A DNA stretch of 43,442 nt, from contig CANQDW010000007.1 in assembly GCA_947593975.1 (NCBI GenBank), positions 1 to 43,442 on the forward strand, given 5' to 3'. This stretch comes from an uncultured Lachnospiraceae bacterium (GTDB taxonomy: Bacteria > Bacillota > Clostridia > Lachnospirales > Lachnospiraceae). A program made the translations under genes and the position numbers. Below the pieces are notes generated by a model that worked only from the letters and a program-made list of their open reading frames with translations, did no database searches and was not told where the DNA came from. How positions within the stretch are numbered: position 1 is the stretch's first letter; each line of letters begins with the position of its first letter. Shown in pieces: positions 36,725 through 43,442 of this stretch.

Positions 36725-37285
36725 TTATTTTTTGGCTGCTTTTTTTCCAAACAGCCGATGCTTTTTACCGGAGGGACCGGCGGCTGCGATTTCCCTTTTT
36801 GCGCCGTTTGAGGCTTCTACCATTGCTTTAAGCTGCGTTAAGCGTACTTCCTCATCCTCGTCAAGGGTCCTGAACAGATAATTCATTTCTTTTATTATGC
36901 GTTCGGAAGTGTTTTCGCATATTAAAGATGCAAGCCTGTCGTTGTTATCCTGTATGGCGCTGCTTATTATGGAGTCCATTATTTCCCGGAACTGGTTCAG
37001 CTTGTCCGGATTTTTGCCGGCCCGGACCACGGAAGAGGAGCCGATGGTCTTCGGGGTCCTCAGTTCCCCGTTAAGCGCGCGTTTGATCTCCTGAAGGGAC
37101 ATGCCTTCTTCTTTGAGGTCCCTTACATGCCTGAAAGTATCCAGATCCTGTTCGCGGTAACACCTGTGTCCGAGCTCGTTGCGCGGTATGCTGATGCCCA
37201 GTTCTTCCTCCCAGTACCTCAGTACGTGCGCCTCGATATCAAGTTTTCTTGCTGCGTCAGATATTGAATAATTAGAATGTTTCAT
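36725..37285 (-). CDS. MerR-family transcriptional regulator
   Basis: A 186-residue regulator with an N-terminal MerR winged helix (YSISDAARKLDIEAHVLRYWEEELG, then PRNELGHRCYREQDLDTF, LKEEGMSLQEIKRAL). The rest is a helical segment without effector cysteines, and a Lys-rich tail (KKHRLFGKKAAKK). This form, with IPRNELGHRCY, is common in clostridia, where target genes are undefined. The start at 37285 has GGGGG. Its own promoter (37329-37356) lies upstream. Confidence 0.88.
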   Translation of the reverse strand: MKHSNYSISDAARKLDIEAHVLRYWEEELGISIPRNELGHRCYREQDLDTFRHVRDLKEEGMSLQEIKRALNGELRTPKTIGSSSVVRAGKNPDKLNQFREIMDSIISSAIQDNNDRLASLICENTSERIIKEMNYLFRTLDEDEEVRLTQLKAMVEASNGAKREIAAAGPSGKKHRLFGKKAAKK

Positions 37286-37328
37286 TTAACAACCCCCTAA
37301 AATGTAAATATATTACAAGTTTTGTTAA

Positions 37329-37356
37329 ATTATAACATAATAATTATTGCGCACAA
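37329..37356 (-). promoter_or_regulatory. Promoter of the merR-type gene
   Basis: TTGTGC (37356-37351), 16-base spacer and TATAAT (37334-37329) on the minus strand. The rest of the 37286-37459 gap is AT-rich with a small CATAT...ATATG hairpin at 37360-37378. Confidence 0.45.
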
Positions 37357-37459
37357 CCGCATATGATTTTTATATGCGAAGAATTCGTCTGCATAATAAT
37401 GCAATATAATTGAGCATAACAATTTTATCGACATGAAATAGGGAAAAAAGTCAGATAAA

Positions 37460-38797
37460 TTAACGCTGCGCGTTAGCGAACCTGGTGTATTGGGGAAGCC
37501 ATGCAAGGTTGACCGTACCGGTGCTCCCGTTACGGTGTTTGCTTATTATGAGTTCGGCTTTGCCCTTGTTGTCGCTGTCTTCAGGGTGATATACTTCATC
37601 CCTGTAAAGAAACATTACGATATCGGCGTCCTGTTCAATGGCTCCGGATTCACGCAGATCCGCAAGTTTAGGACGTTTATCTTCACGGGTCTCTACACCG
37701 CGGTTAAGCTGTGACAGGGCGATGACAGGTATGTCAAGTTCCCTTGCAAGGGATTTGAGCGCTCGTGATATGCTTGCGATCTCCTGCTGTCTGGATTCTA
37801 CACGGCGTCCTGATTCGATCAGCTGCAGATAGTCGATTATCACAAGTCCGAGATCGCGTTCAAGTTTTAGTTTCCGGCATTTGGAGCATATATCCGTGAT
37901 AGTAAGCCCTGAAAGGTTATCGATAAGAAAGAGACTGGACTCTGCGATATTTTGTACGCTTTCAACGAGCGATTCCCATTCCGCCCCGGTAAGATCTCCG
38001 GTATTAATGGAATGAAGGTCTACGCCGGCATCCATTGACATCATACGTTTAATAAGCTGTATATCCGACATTTCCAGACTGAACACTGCCGTAGGGACAT
38101 GGGATTTGACAGCTATATATTCCGCCATGCTCAGCGCAAATGCGGTTTTTCCCATTGCGGGCCTTGCCGCGATAAGTATCAGGTCGGAACGCTGAAGTCC
38201 CGCGGTCATGTAATCAAGGTCTGCGAAGCCTGTCCTTATCCCTGTGACGTTGCCTCTGGTTTTTGAAGCCTCCTGTATGCTGGTGAAGGTGCGGACAACA
38301 GCGTCCGATATGCTTACAAAGTCGTTTATGTTCTGCGACGTCTGTGATATGCCGAAAATATTTTTTTCGGCATAATCCATTATTTCTTCAACGGATTCGT
38401 TGTTCTGATAACATTTTGAAGAAATCTCATCGGATAATTTTATTGTTTTTCTTAAAATTGATTTTTCAAATACAATATCGGCGTACGACCGCATATTGGC
38501 TGAAGTAGGGACCGACGCAACTATATTGCCTATGAATTCTATGCTGCAGAGTTCCGGCGGGACGCTGCTTTCCTTAAGTTTGTTCTGTACCGTGATAAGG
38601 TCCACGGGTTTGTTTTCATTATAGAGCGAAACGATCGCATCAAAAATAACGCCATATTGGTGCTGATAAAAATCATCGGAGGTGATCCTTTCGGCAGCAA
38701 TTGGTATTGTGTCTTTATCAAGAAGCATGGAACCGATAACTGATTGTTCTGCTTCCGTACTGTGCGGCATGATTCTTTTGATTACGGCTTCGTCCAT
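37460..38797 (-). CDS. dnaB: Replicative DNA helicase DnaB
   Basis: A 445-residue RecA-fold hexameric helicase of the replication fork. N-terminal domain from PHSTEAEQSVIGSML; Walker A ARPAMGKTA; VFSLEMSDIQLIKRMMS; Walker B LVIIDYLQLI; ALSQLNRGVETR; and C-terminal FLYRDEVYHPE. Full length, no intein. It is ten bases after rplI, the conserved gdpP-rplI-dnaB order of Firmicutes. Confidence 0.97.
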   Translation of the reverse strand: MDEAVIKRIMPHSTEAEQSVIGSMLLDKDTIPIAAERITSDDFYQHQYGVIFDAIVSLYNENKPVDLITVQNKLKESSVPPELCSIEFIGNIVASVPTSANMRSYADIVFEKSILRKTIKLSDEISSKCYQNNESVEEIMDYAEKNIFGISQTSQNINDFVSISDAVVRTFTSIQEASKTRGNVTGIRTGFADLDYMTAGLQRSDLILIAARPAMGKTAFALSMAEYIAVKSHVPTAVFSLEMSDIQLIKRMMSMDAGVDLHSINTGDLTGAEWESLVESVQNIAESSLFLIDNLSGLTITDICSKCRKLKLERDLGLVIIDYLQLIESGRRVESRQQEIASISRALKSLARELDIPVIALSQLNRGVETREDKRPKLADLRESGAIEQDADIVMFLYRDEVYHPEDSDNKGKAELIISKHRNGSTGTVNLAWLPQYTRFANAQR

Positions 38798-38807
38798 TAT
38801 GTGTATG

Positions 38808-39257
38808 TCAGTCCTTCCCTTTTACTATTACCATGATTTCGGCGGTTACTTCGGGATGAAGCTTTATCGGTACGTTGAATGTTCCCTCGGATTTGATAGG
38901 AGAGTTTAAAACCATTTTTTTCTTATCGATGTTTATTCCGAGCTGTGAAAGCATCTCGGCAGATATCTCCTTGGTGGAAACGGAACCGAAAGCCCTGCCG
39001 CCTTCTCCGGTTTTGATATGCATGGTGACGGATTTGCCCGAAAGTTCCTGCGCCAGTTTTTTTGCGTCTTCTAAGATTTCCTGCCTGCGTTTTTCATCAT
39101 GCGCGTTTTTCAGTTTCAGATCGTTAAGGTTCTTTGCGGTTGCTTCAAGCCCGAGCTTTTTCTTAAGAAGGAAGTTGCGGGCATAGCCGTCGTTTACGTC
39201 AACCACATCGCCTTTTTTTCCTAATGATTTTACATCGGATATAAGTATTACTTTCAT
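38808..39257 (-). CDS. rplI: 50S ribosomal protein L9
   Basis: A 149-residue L9: N-terminal RNA-binding domain MKVILISDVKSLGKKGDVV with GYARNFLLKKKLG, a connecting helix, and the C-terminal domain ending PEVTAEIMVIVKGKD. The start overlaps the gdpP stop by ATGA, so translation is coupled. Confidence 0.97.
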   Translation of the reverse strand: MKVILISDVKSLGKKGDVVDVNDGYARNFLLKKKLGLEATAKNLNDLKLKNAHDEKRRQEILEDAKKLAQELSGKSVTMHIKTGEGGRAFGSVSTKEISAEMLSQLGINIDKKKMVLNSPIKSEGTFNVPIKLHPEVTAEIMVIVKGKD

Positions 39258-41326
39258 TTTATATCGCCCTCCTTTAGCATTGTGGATATAGTATCTTTTA
39301 ATCTGCCTATTGCCGCGTCAAGATTCGTGTCAAGCTGCGCCGCCGCGGCGGAAACGTGACCGCCGCCGCCGAGTTTTTCCATGATCAGCTGGACGTTTAC
39401 TTCATCTATGGAGCGGGCATTAATGTAAATACGCGATTTGTATTCGGATAAGACGAAAGAAGCTCTTATGCCTTTCATTTCGAGAAGGGAGTTTGCAACT
39501 TTTGCGCCTATAACGGGAGTGTTCCCTGTGCCCGGTATCGTTGTTATCACAAATGAGTCGAGGAATATGTTTGCATTGCTTATGGCGCGCGCCCTTATCA
39601 TATATTCTTCAGGGTCGCTCCTGAAAAGCTTATGTATGCGGGTGATATCGGCGCCGCATCTTTTAAGGTATGCAACGGCTTCAAAAGTACGCACCCCGAC
39701 CTGCGCGGAAAAGTTATTTGTATCGACCATTATACCCGAATAAAGCGTGTCTGCTTCAAGCGGGCGCGGGCGTATGCCGTCGTTTATATACCTGAAAAAT
39801 TCAGTGACCATTTCGCTGGCGGATGAAGCATATGGCTCGATATATGATAAAACCGGGTTTTTGATGCGTTCGTCAGTCTGCCTGTGGTGGTCTATCACGA
39901 CTAAGTTGCGCGTCTGCTCTAAAAGCGGCGGGCACTGTACAAGCGAAACTTTGTTTACGTCTGTGACTATAAGAAGTGTGTCAGGCGTCATTTTGTACCT
40001 GGCTTCTTCCGGAGATATAATAAAATTATCATAATAAGAATTTTCATTATATCTGTCAATGAACCGGCTTATCGCGGAAGACTCGCCGGGTTCTATGATT
40101 ATCTGAGCGGTTCTTTCAAGAGCCCTTGCTATACGGTATATTCCAACGGAAGCGCCAAACGAATCGGCGTCGCAGTTTTTGTGTCCCATAATGAATATCT
40201 GCTCCGCGGCTACGATAAGCTCGTTGAGCGCATGGGCTTTTACCCTCGCGCGCACTCTTGTGTTGCTTTCTTTCTGGATATTGCTTCCGCCGTAGTATAT
40301 TATCTTTTCGCCGTCTTTTATAACAGCCTGGTCCCCGCCCCTGCCGAGCGCAAGGTCTATGGCTGTGCGCGCAAATTCATAGCGCTTTGCGTAAGAATCG
40401 GCATGTACACCGATACCGATGCTTATGGTTATGCGTATATCGTCATTTCCTCCGAGCTTAACGTTCCTTACGTCGTCAAGGATTGAAAATTTATTTTCTT
40501 TAATGATATTCAGGTACTTGTTGCGGAAAATGAAAAAGTACCTGTCTTTTTCCATTTTTCTGTATATTCCGTCAAGTTCCTGCATGTTTTTGGCTATCTG
40601 CCTTTCAACGAGAGCCATTAATAGGGATCTTGTGAGCTCGTCGCAATTTGCGAGCACTTCATCGTAATCGTCTATATATAAAAGTCCCATAACGATATCT
40701 TCGTCCCGGATACGGCCCGCATATTCCTTAAGCCGTGTTTCATCATACAGATAAAGGGTGACAAAAGTATCGCTGTTCTCAAAAAGAGATATGTTTTCCA
40801 TATCGTCGGAAAAGTCGTAATCATGAATGGAAGTCTGCCTGAGAACTGCGCGAAGGTACATATCGCCATATGAAAATGTAAGTTCTCTGTCAGTGTCCCC
40901 GCCCTCTGAAGATTCCGAAGGGGTAAGAGGGAAAAGACCGGGCTTTATTTCGGGGAAAACAGAAGATATATGTTCCGGTATGATAGCAGATTCGCCGGTA
41001 AGAGCAGAAAATGCGTCGTTATACCACATAATGCTGCCGCCCGCGTCAAGCGTTGCGTACGGTATGTCAAGTTCCTTTACCATAAGTTTGGTAAATTCAT
41101 TATAAGCTATTGCATAATTGATAAGGTTTGCCATTACGGTTTTTTTGTTGAAATTATATAAAAACAAAGCAATAGCGGTATAACAGATAACATATACTGC
41201 AGATATCAAGCCTGTTTTGAAGTCTGCAATAAGCAGATGTATTGTCATTATTGCGAGAAACGGTATTAATATTACCGGCCACAGAAGATGAGTCCTTAAT
41301 GAACCGGATATTTTCCCCTTGTTCAT
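39254..41326 (-). CDS. gdpP: Cyclic-di-AMP phosphodiesterase GdpP (YybT)
   Basis: A 690-residue membrane enzyme that hydrolyses c-di-AMP. Two N-terminal membrane helices (~14-57), a PAS-like domain, a degenerate GGDEF domain (ISIGIGVHADSY), a DHH domain (GHKNCDADSFGAS, VVIDHHRQ, YSGIMVDTNNFSAQVG) and a DHHA1 end (GGGGHVSAAAAQL). All metal ligands of the DHH core are visible. It lies upstream of rplI with a four-base overlap and is separated from rpsR by a terminator. Confidence 0.96.
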   Translation of the reverse strand: MNKGKISGSLRTHLLWPVILIPFLAIMTIHLLIADFKTGLISAVYVICYTAIALFLYNFNKKTVMANLINYAIAYNEFTKLMVKELDIPYATLDAGGSIMWYNDAFSALTGESAIIPEHISSVFPEIKPGLFPLTPSESSEGGDTDRELTFSYGDMYLRAVLRQTSIHDYDFSDDMENISLFENSDTFVTLYLYDETRLKEYAGRIRDEDIVMGLLYIDDYDEVLANCDELTRSLLMALVERQIAKNMQELDGIYRKMEKDRYFFIFRNKYLNIIKENKFSILDDVRNVKLGGNDDIRITISIGIGVHADSYAKRYEFARTAIDLALGRGGDQAVIKDGEKIIYYGGSNIQKESNTRVRARVKAHALNELIVAAEQIFIMGHKNCDADSFGASVGIYRIARALERTAQIIIEPGESSAISRFIDRYNENSYYDNFIISPEEARYKMTPDTLLIVTDVNKVSLVQCPPLLEQTRNLVVIDHHRQTDERIKNPVLSYIEPYASSASEMVTEFFRYINDGIRPRPLEADTLYSGIMVDTNNFSAQVGVRTFEAVAYLKRCGADITRIHKLFRSDPEEYMIRARAISNANIFLDSFVITTIPGTGNTPVIGAKVANSLLEMKGIRASFVLSEYKSRIYINARSIDEVNVQLIMEKLGGGGHVSAAAAQLDTNLDAAIGRLKDTISTMLKEGDIK

Positions 41327-41401
41327 GATAATGCATACCTCTTTTAAAGTAATTTGAAATAGATTATACCACGTAGGGGAGCAAAACGCAAATTATAACA
41401 T

Positions 41402-41434
41402 GTAAAAAAGGGGTACCTGCGCAGGTACCCCTTA
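41402..41434 (-). terminator. Terminator of the rpsF-ssb-rpsR operon
   Basis: Perfect palindrome: AAGGGGTACCTGC (41408-41420) directly joined to its complement, followed on the minus strand by six T residues. Confidence 0.93.
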
Positions 41435-41454
41435 GGTAAGATCTTTTGATTTAA

Positions 41455-41730
41455 TTAATCCATAGTATAAGGCAGCAAAGCGATATGACGCGCTCTCTTT
41501 ATGGCAACGGTAAGCGCTCTCTGATGCTTTGCGCAGTTGCCTGAGATCCTTCTTGGAAGAATCTTTCCGCGCTCTGAAATATATCTCTTTAATTTATTAA
41601 CGTCCTTATAATCGATGAAAGTATGCTCTTTGTCCGCACAGAAAGCGCATACCTTTCTTCTTCTGCGGTTAGGGCGTCTTCTCATAGGAGCGTCGGTTCT
41701 GCCTTCTTTTTCAGGTTTTGTATAAGCCAT
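41455..41730 (-). CDS. rpsR: 30S ribosomal protein S18
   Basis: A 91-residue S18: basic N-terminal tail, then [34 protein letters not shown] (split motif) and RHIALLPYT. The CxxC suggests a zinc-binding (C+) form. Last gene of rpsF-ssb-rpsR. Confidence 0.97.
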   Translation of the reverse strand: MAYTKPEKEGRTDAPMRRRPNRRRRKVCAFCADKEHTFIDYKDVNKLKRYISERGKILPRRISGNCAKHQRALTVAIKRARHIALLPYTMD

Positions 41731-41760
41731 GAAATAAACCTCCTGACAAAATAAAAAATA

Positions 41761-42201
41761 TTAATTGGTAGTATTAAATGGTAATTCTTCCTCTATTCCG
41801 TTAGGGATATTAAGGAAACCGTCGTCTGCAGCCTGCTCAGGCACAGGAAGACCGGTCTGGAAACCTCCGCCCGTCTGTGCGTTTTTGCTTTCGGCAAACT
41901 CAATTTCCTCTGCGATTATCTGTACACTGTAAACCTTCTCACCATTTTTATTGGTGTAATTATCGTTCTGGACACGTCCGGTCAGGAGTATCTTAGTACC
42001 CTGCTTGAGATATTTTTCAACGAACTCAGCCTGTCTGCCGAAAGCAGTACAGTTAAAGAAGTCCGCTTCAGGTTCTCCCTGACGTTTGAACCTGCGGTCT
42101 ATTGCAAGTGAAAACCTTGCTATCGCGAGCTGGTTTTCGCCCTGTGAATATCTTGTTTCCGGGTCGCGTGTCAGACGTCCCATAAGTATTATTTTGTTCA
42201 T
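41761..42201 (-). CDS. ssb: Single-stranded DNA-binding protein
   Basis: A 146-residue SSB. The OB fold begins MNKIILMGRLTRDPETRYSQ, with FNCTAFGRQAEFVEKYLKQG and GRVQNDNYTNKNGEKVYSV. The acidic tail ends EEELPFNTTN, where the usual DDDIPF partner-binding tip is modified to ELPF followed by four extra residues. It coats ssDNA and sits between rpsF and rpsR as in other Firmicutes. Confidence 0.96.
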   Translation of the reverse strand: MNKIILMGRLTRDPETRYSQGENQLAIARFSLAIDRRFKRQGEPEADFFNCTAFGRQAEFVEKYLKQGTKILLTGRVQNDNYTNKNGEKVYSVQIIAEEIEFAESKNAQTGGGFQTGLPVPEQAADDGFLNIPNGIEEELPFNTTN

Positions 42202-42218
42202 AAATAAACCTCCATTTC

Positions 42219-42506
42219 TTATGCTTCCTGTTTAACGCATAAGTATCTGAGGACATTATCCATAATACGAAGCCTGTGCTCAAGTTCGGCAGGAGCATCC
42301 GGCTCTGCGTCGAACTTTATGAAGTAATAGTAACCTTCATGCATTTTCTGGATTTCGTAGGCAAGACGTTTCTTGCCGGCTTCATTGATGTCAGTAATAG
42401 TACCGCCGAATCTTTCGATATATCCTTTGGCTTTTTCAACCGTGGCGGCTCTGACTTCGTCCTCAATCTTTGCATTAACAACTAAGGATAATTCATATTT
42501 GTTCAT
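42219..42506 (-). CDS. rpsF: 30S ribosomal protein S6
   Basis: A 95-residue S6: MNKYELSLVVNAKIEDEVRA, GKKRLAYEIQKMHEGYYYFIKF, LEHRLRIMDNVLRYL. The start 42506 has GGAGG ~11 bases upstream; the frame opens further upstream but not with conserved sequence. It binds S18, encoded two genes downstream. Confidence 0.96.
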   Translation of the reverse strand: MNKYELSLVVNAKIEDEVRAATVEKAKGYIERFGGTITDINEAGKKRLAYEIQKMHEGYYYFIKFDAEPDAPAELEHRLRIMDNVLRYLCVKQEA

Positions 42507-42544
42507 AGTTGTCTGCACCTCCTTTTGGTCTTTGGCTCTCCCTT

Positions 42545-42612
42545 CTGTGGAAGAACAAGGAAAAATATACACCACAGGACAGTATTGTACCATGTGGTGT
42601 ATAATAATTCAA
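42545..42612 (-). promoter_or_regulatory. rpsF promoter and leader hairpin
   Basis: TTGAAT (42612-42607) and TACAAT (42589-42584) are separated by 17 bases. An 11-bp inverted repeat, TATACACCACA (42566-42576) and TGTGGTGTATA (42593-42603), brackets the -10. The leader should begin near 42577 with CTGTGG, which can also pair with CCACAG (42550-42545) to form a 5' hairpin. This could be an S6:S18 autoregulatory leader, though I do not see the CCG bulge reported for that motif. Confidence 0.5.
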
Positions 42613-42791
42613 GTATTTTTTTTGATGCCGCGGATATTTTTTTCGACCTGTTTCCTGGGCAGCATAACCTGATGCGCGCAGCCCATGCATTTAAGCCGTA
42701 TATCCATTCCGACGCGAAGTATTTCCCATTCATGGCTTCCGCAGGGATGAGGTTTTTTCAATCTTATTATATCGCCTGTTTTAAGATCCAT
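42609..42791 (-). CDS. DUF951 family protein
   Basis: A 60-residue basic protein: MDLKTGDIIRLKKPHPCGSHEWEILRVG, then DIRLKCMGCAHQVMLPRKQVE. The cysteines in PHPCGS and CMGC may bind metal. DUF951 is conserved next to rpsF/ssb or ychF in Firmicutes; function unknown. Its end overlaps the rpsF promoter. Confidence 0.93.
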   Translation of the reverse strand: MDLKTGDIIRLKKPHPCGSHEWEILRVGMDIRLKCMGCAHQVMLPRKQVEKNIRGIKKNT

Positions 42792-42842
42792 AAATACTCC
42801 TTTTTGATACTTAAATCTCTGCGCGCTGCCACAGAGCGTCTG

Positions 42843-43052
42843 TTATATGCCGGTGACCGCAACGATCAGCCAGAATATCCAGAAACCCCAAAATGCGATA
42901 AGCAGCGCTATTTTTACAAAACTGTCACCAAACGCAATCTTTGAGGCAATCTCGCTTTTCCTGTCCCGGTCAGTAGTAGTTTCTTTGATCTGCTCGATCC
43001 TGTCATGAATAGATGTTTCTTTTACGTCTGTATCTTCTTTTAGGGTTTCCAT
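42843..43052 (-). CDS. Small single-pass membrane protein, unknown
   Basis: A 69-residue protein: charged N-terminal half (METLKEDTDVKETSIHDRIEQ) and one C-terminal membrane helix (FVKIALLIAFWGFWIFWLIVAV). ATG 43052 has AGGAGG five bases upstream, which argues for a real gene; the earlier ATG 43079 has none. It follows the kinase gene by 29 bases. No family recognised. Confidence 0.6.
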   Translation of the reverse strand: METLKEDTDVKETSIHDRIEQIKETTTDRDRKSEIASKIAFGDSFVKIALLIAFWGFWIFWLIVAVTGI

Positions 43053-43081
43053 AATATCCTCCTGAGATATTTTGATCAATT

Positions 43082-43441
43082 TCAGTCAATTGCAGCAAGG
43101 GCTTTGTACTGGTCTTTAAGACTGTCGTACAGCGCCTTATATATCTTATGATACTCATTATATTTCTTTGTATTCTCCGGTATAGGCGCGCATTCTTTGT
43201 CAGTGTGGATCATCTTGTCGCAGGCGGCTTCAACGCTGTCATATATTCCTGCGCCTACTCCGGCAAGGATCGCAACTCCAAGCGCGGGGCCTTCGGTAGC
43301 CGATACGGTCATAACATTGCAGTCATACATATCTGCGAGCATCTGTCTCCATATAGGGCTCTTTCCGCCGCCGCCGCAAGCCATCATTGCGTCTACCTTT
43401 GTTCCCATTTCAATGAGTATGTCGTTGCAGTCTTTAAGCGA
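43082..43441 (-). CDS. xylB: Xylulokinase, C-terminal part (5' end beyond window)
   Basis: About 119 C-terminal residues of an FGGY sugar kinase. ACGGGGKSPIWRQMLADMYDCNV is the ATP-site glycine motif, followed by ATEGPALGVAILAGVGAGIYDSVEAAC, closest in pattern to xylulokinase. It phosphorylates D-xylulose for the pentose phosphate pathway and fits the xylan theme of the GH10 enzyme. The frame remains open to the window edge. Confidence 0.85.
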   Translation of the reverse strand, partial: SLKDCNDILIEMGTKVDAMMACGGGGKSPIWRQMLADMYDCNVMTVSATEGPALGVAILAGVGAGIYDSVEAACDKMIHTDKECAPIPENTKKYNEYHKIYKALYDSLKDQYKALAAID

Positions 43442-43442
43442 A

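Noticed and set aside
42525-42944. 139-codon plus-strand frame across the rpsF leader and DUF951
   Set aside because: It is antisense to conserved DUF951 and the rpsF promoter and encodes no recognisable protein.

Overview
The window looks like a chromosomal segment of a spore-forming, anaerobic, low-to-moderate GC Firmicute, most likely a Lachnospiraceae-type clostridium. The signs are a cotJ spore-coat operon, rubrerythrin and flavodiiron oxygen/peroxide protection, a CIRCE-controlled hrcA-grpE-dnaK-dnaJ operon, a fused SecDF, a DUF951-rpsF-ssb-rpsR cluster, and secreted plant-polysaccharide proteins (GH10 xylanase, SASA-type esterase, FN3 and BIG2 proteins, xylulokinase). The taxonomic call is inference from gene content; there is no rRNA marker.

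Layout. 1-890: the 3' end of a large serine recombinase runs head-on into a cotJA-cotJB-cotJC operon. Only about the first 63 codons of cotJC are present before the sequence changes to element DNA, so this is one boundary of an element inserted in a sporulation gene. 1039-3594: secreted esterase and a rubrerythrin behind a Fur/PerR-like dyad. 3749-7304: an accessory patch holding an OLD/ABC-type ATPase with a RloB-like partner, an AAA-DUF4143 ATPase and a small orphan protein. 7419-9382: a BlaI repressor, an M56 membrane peptidase lacking a penicillin sensor, and a tiny secreted peptide, in one translationally coupled operon. 9466-13978: a sulfur operon (metY, Rrf2 regulator, iscS, iscU, mnmA). 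13975-15432: a membrane-anchored polysaccharide deacetylase. 15551-17936: secDF. 17962-24553: heat-shock operon, then flavodiiron protein and NUDIX hydrolase. 24626-30876: ferritin, GH10 xylanase, gltX, a short UvrD-like helicase, DUF1292 and a lipoprotein cyclophilin. 30873-36588: a secreted/membrane protein, GNAT, FN3-propeller protein, D-2-hydroxyacid dehydrogenase and BIG2 protein. 36725-43441: MerR regulator, dnaB, rplI, gdpP, rpsR, ssb, rpsF, DUF951, a small membrane protein and the C-terminus of xylulokinase.

How the genes work together. The sulfur operon links sulfide capture (MetY) to cysteine desulfuration (IscS), Fe-S assembly (IscU) and tRNA thiolation (MnmA), with a cysteine-bearing Rrf2 regulator inside it. 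Rubrerythrin, flavodiiron protein and ferritin form an oxygen/peroxide/iron protection set. The best candidate for something new is the junction at 180-309: a sporulation gene interrupted by a serine-recombinase element, arranged like known developmentally excised elements (sigK/skin, spsM/SPbeta). The second is the BlaI-M56-secreted-peptide operon, and the third is the ATPase/RloB-like pair, a plausible defence module.
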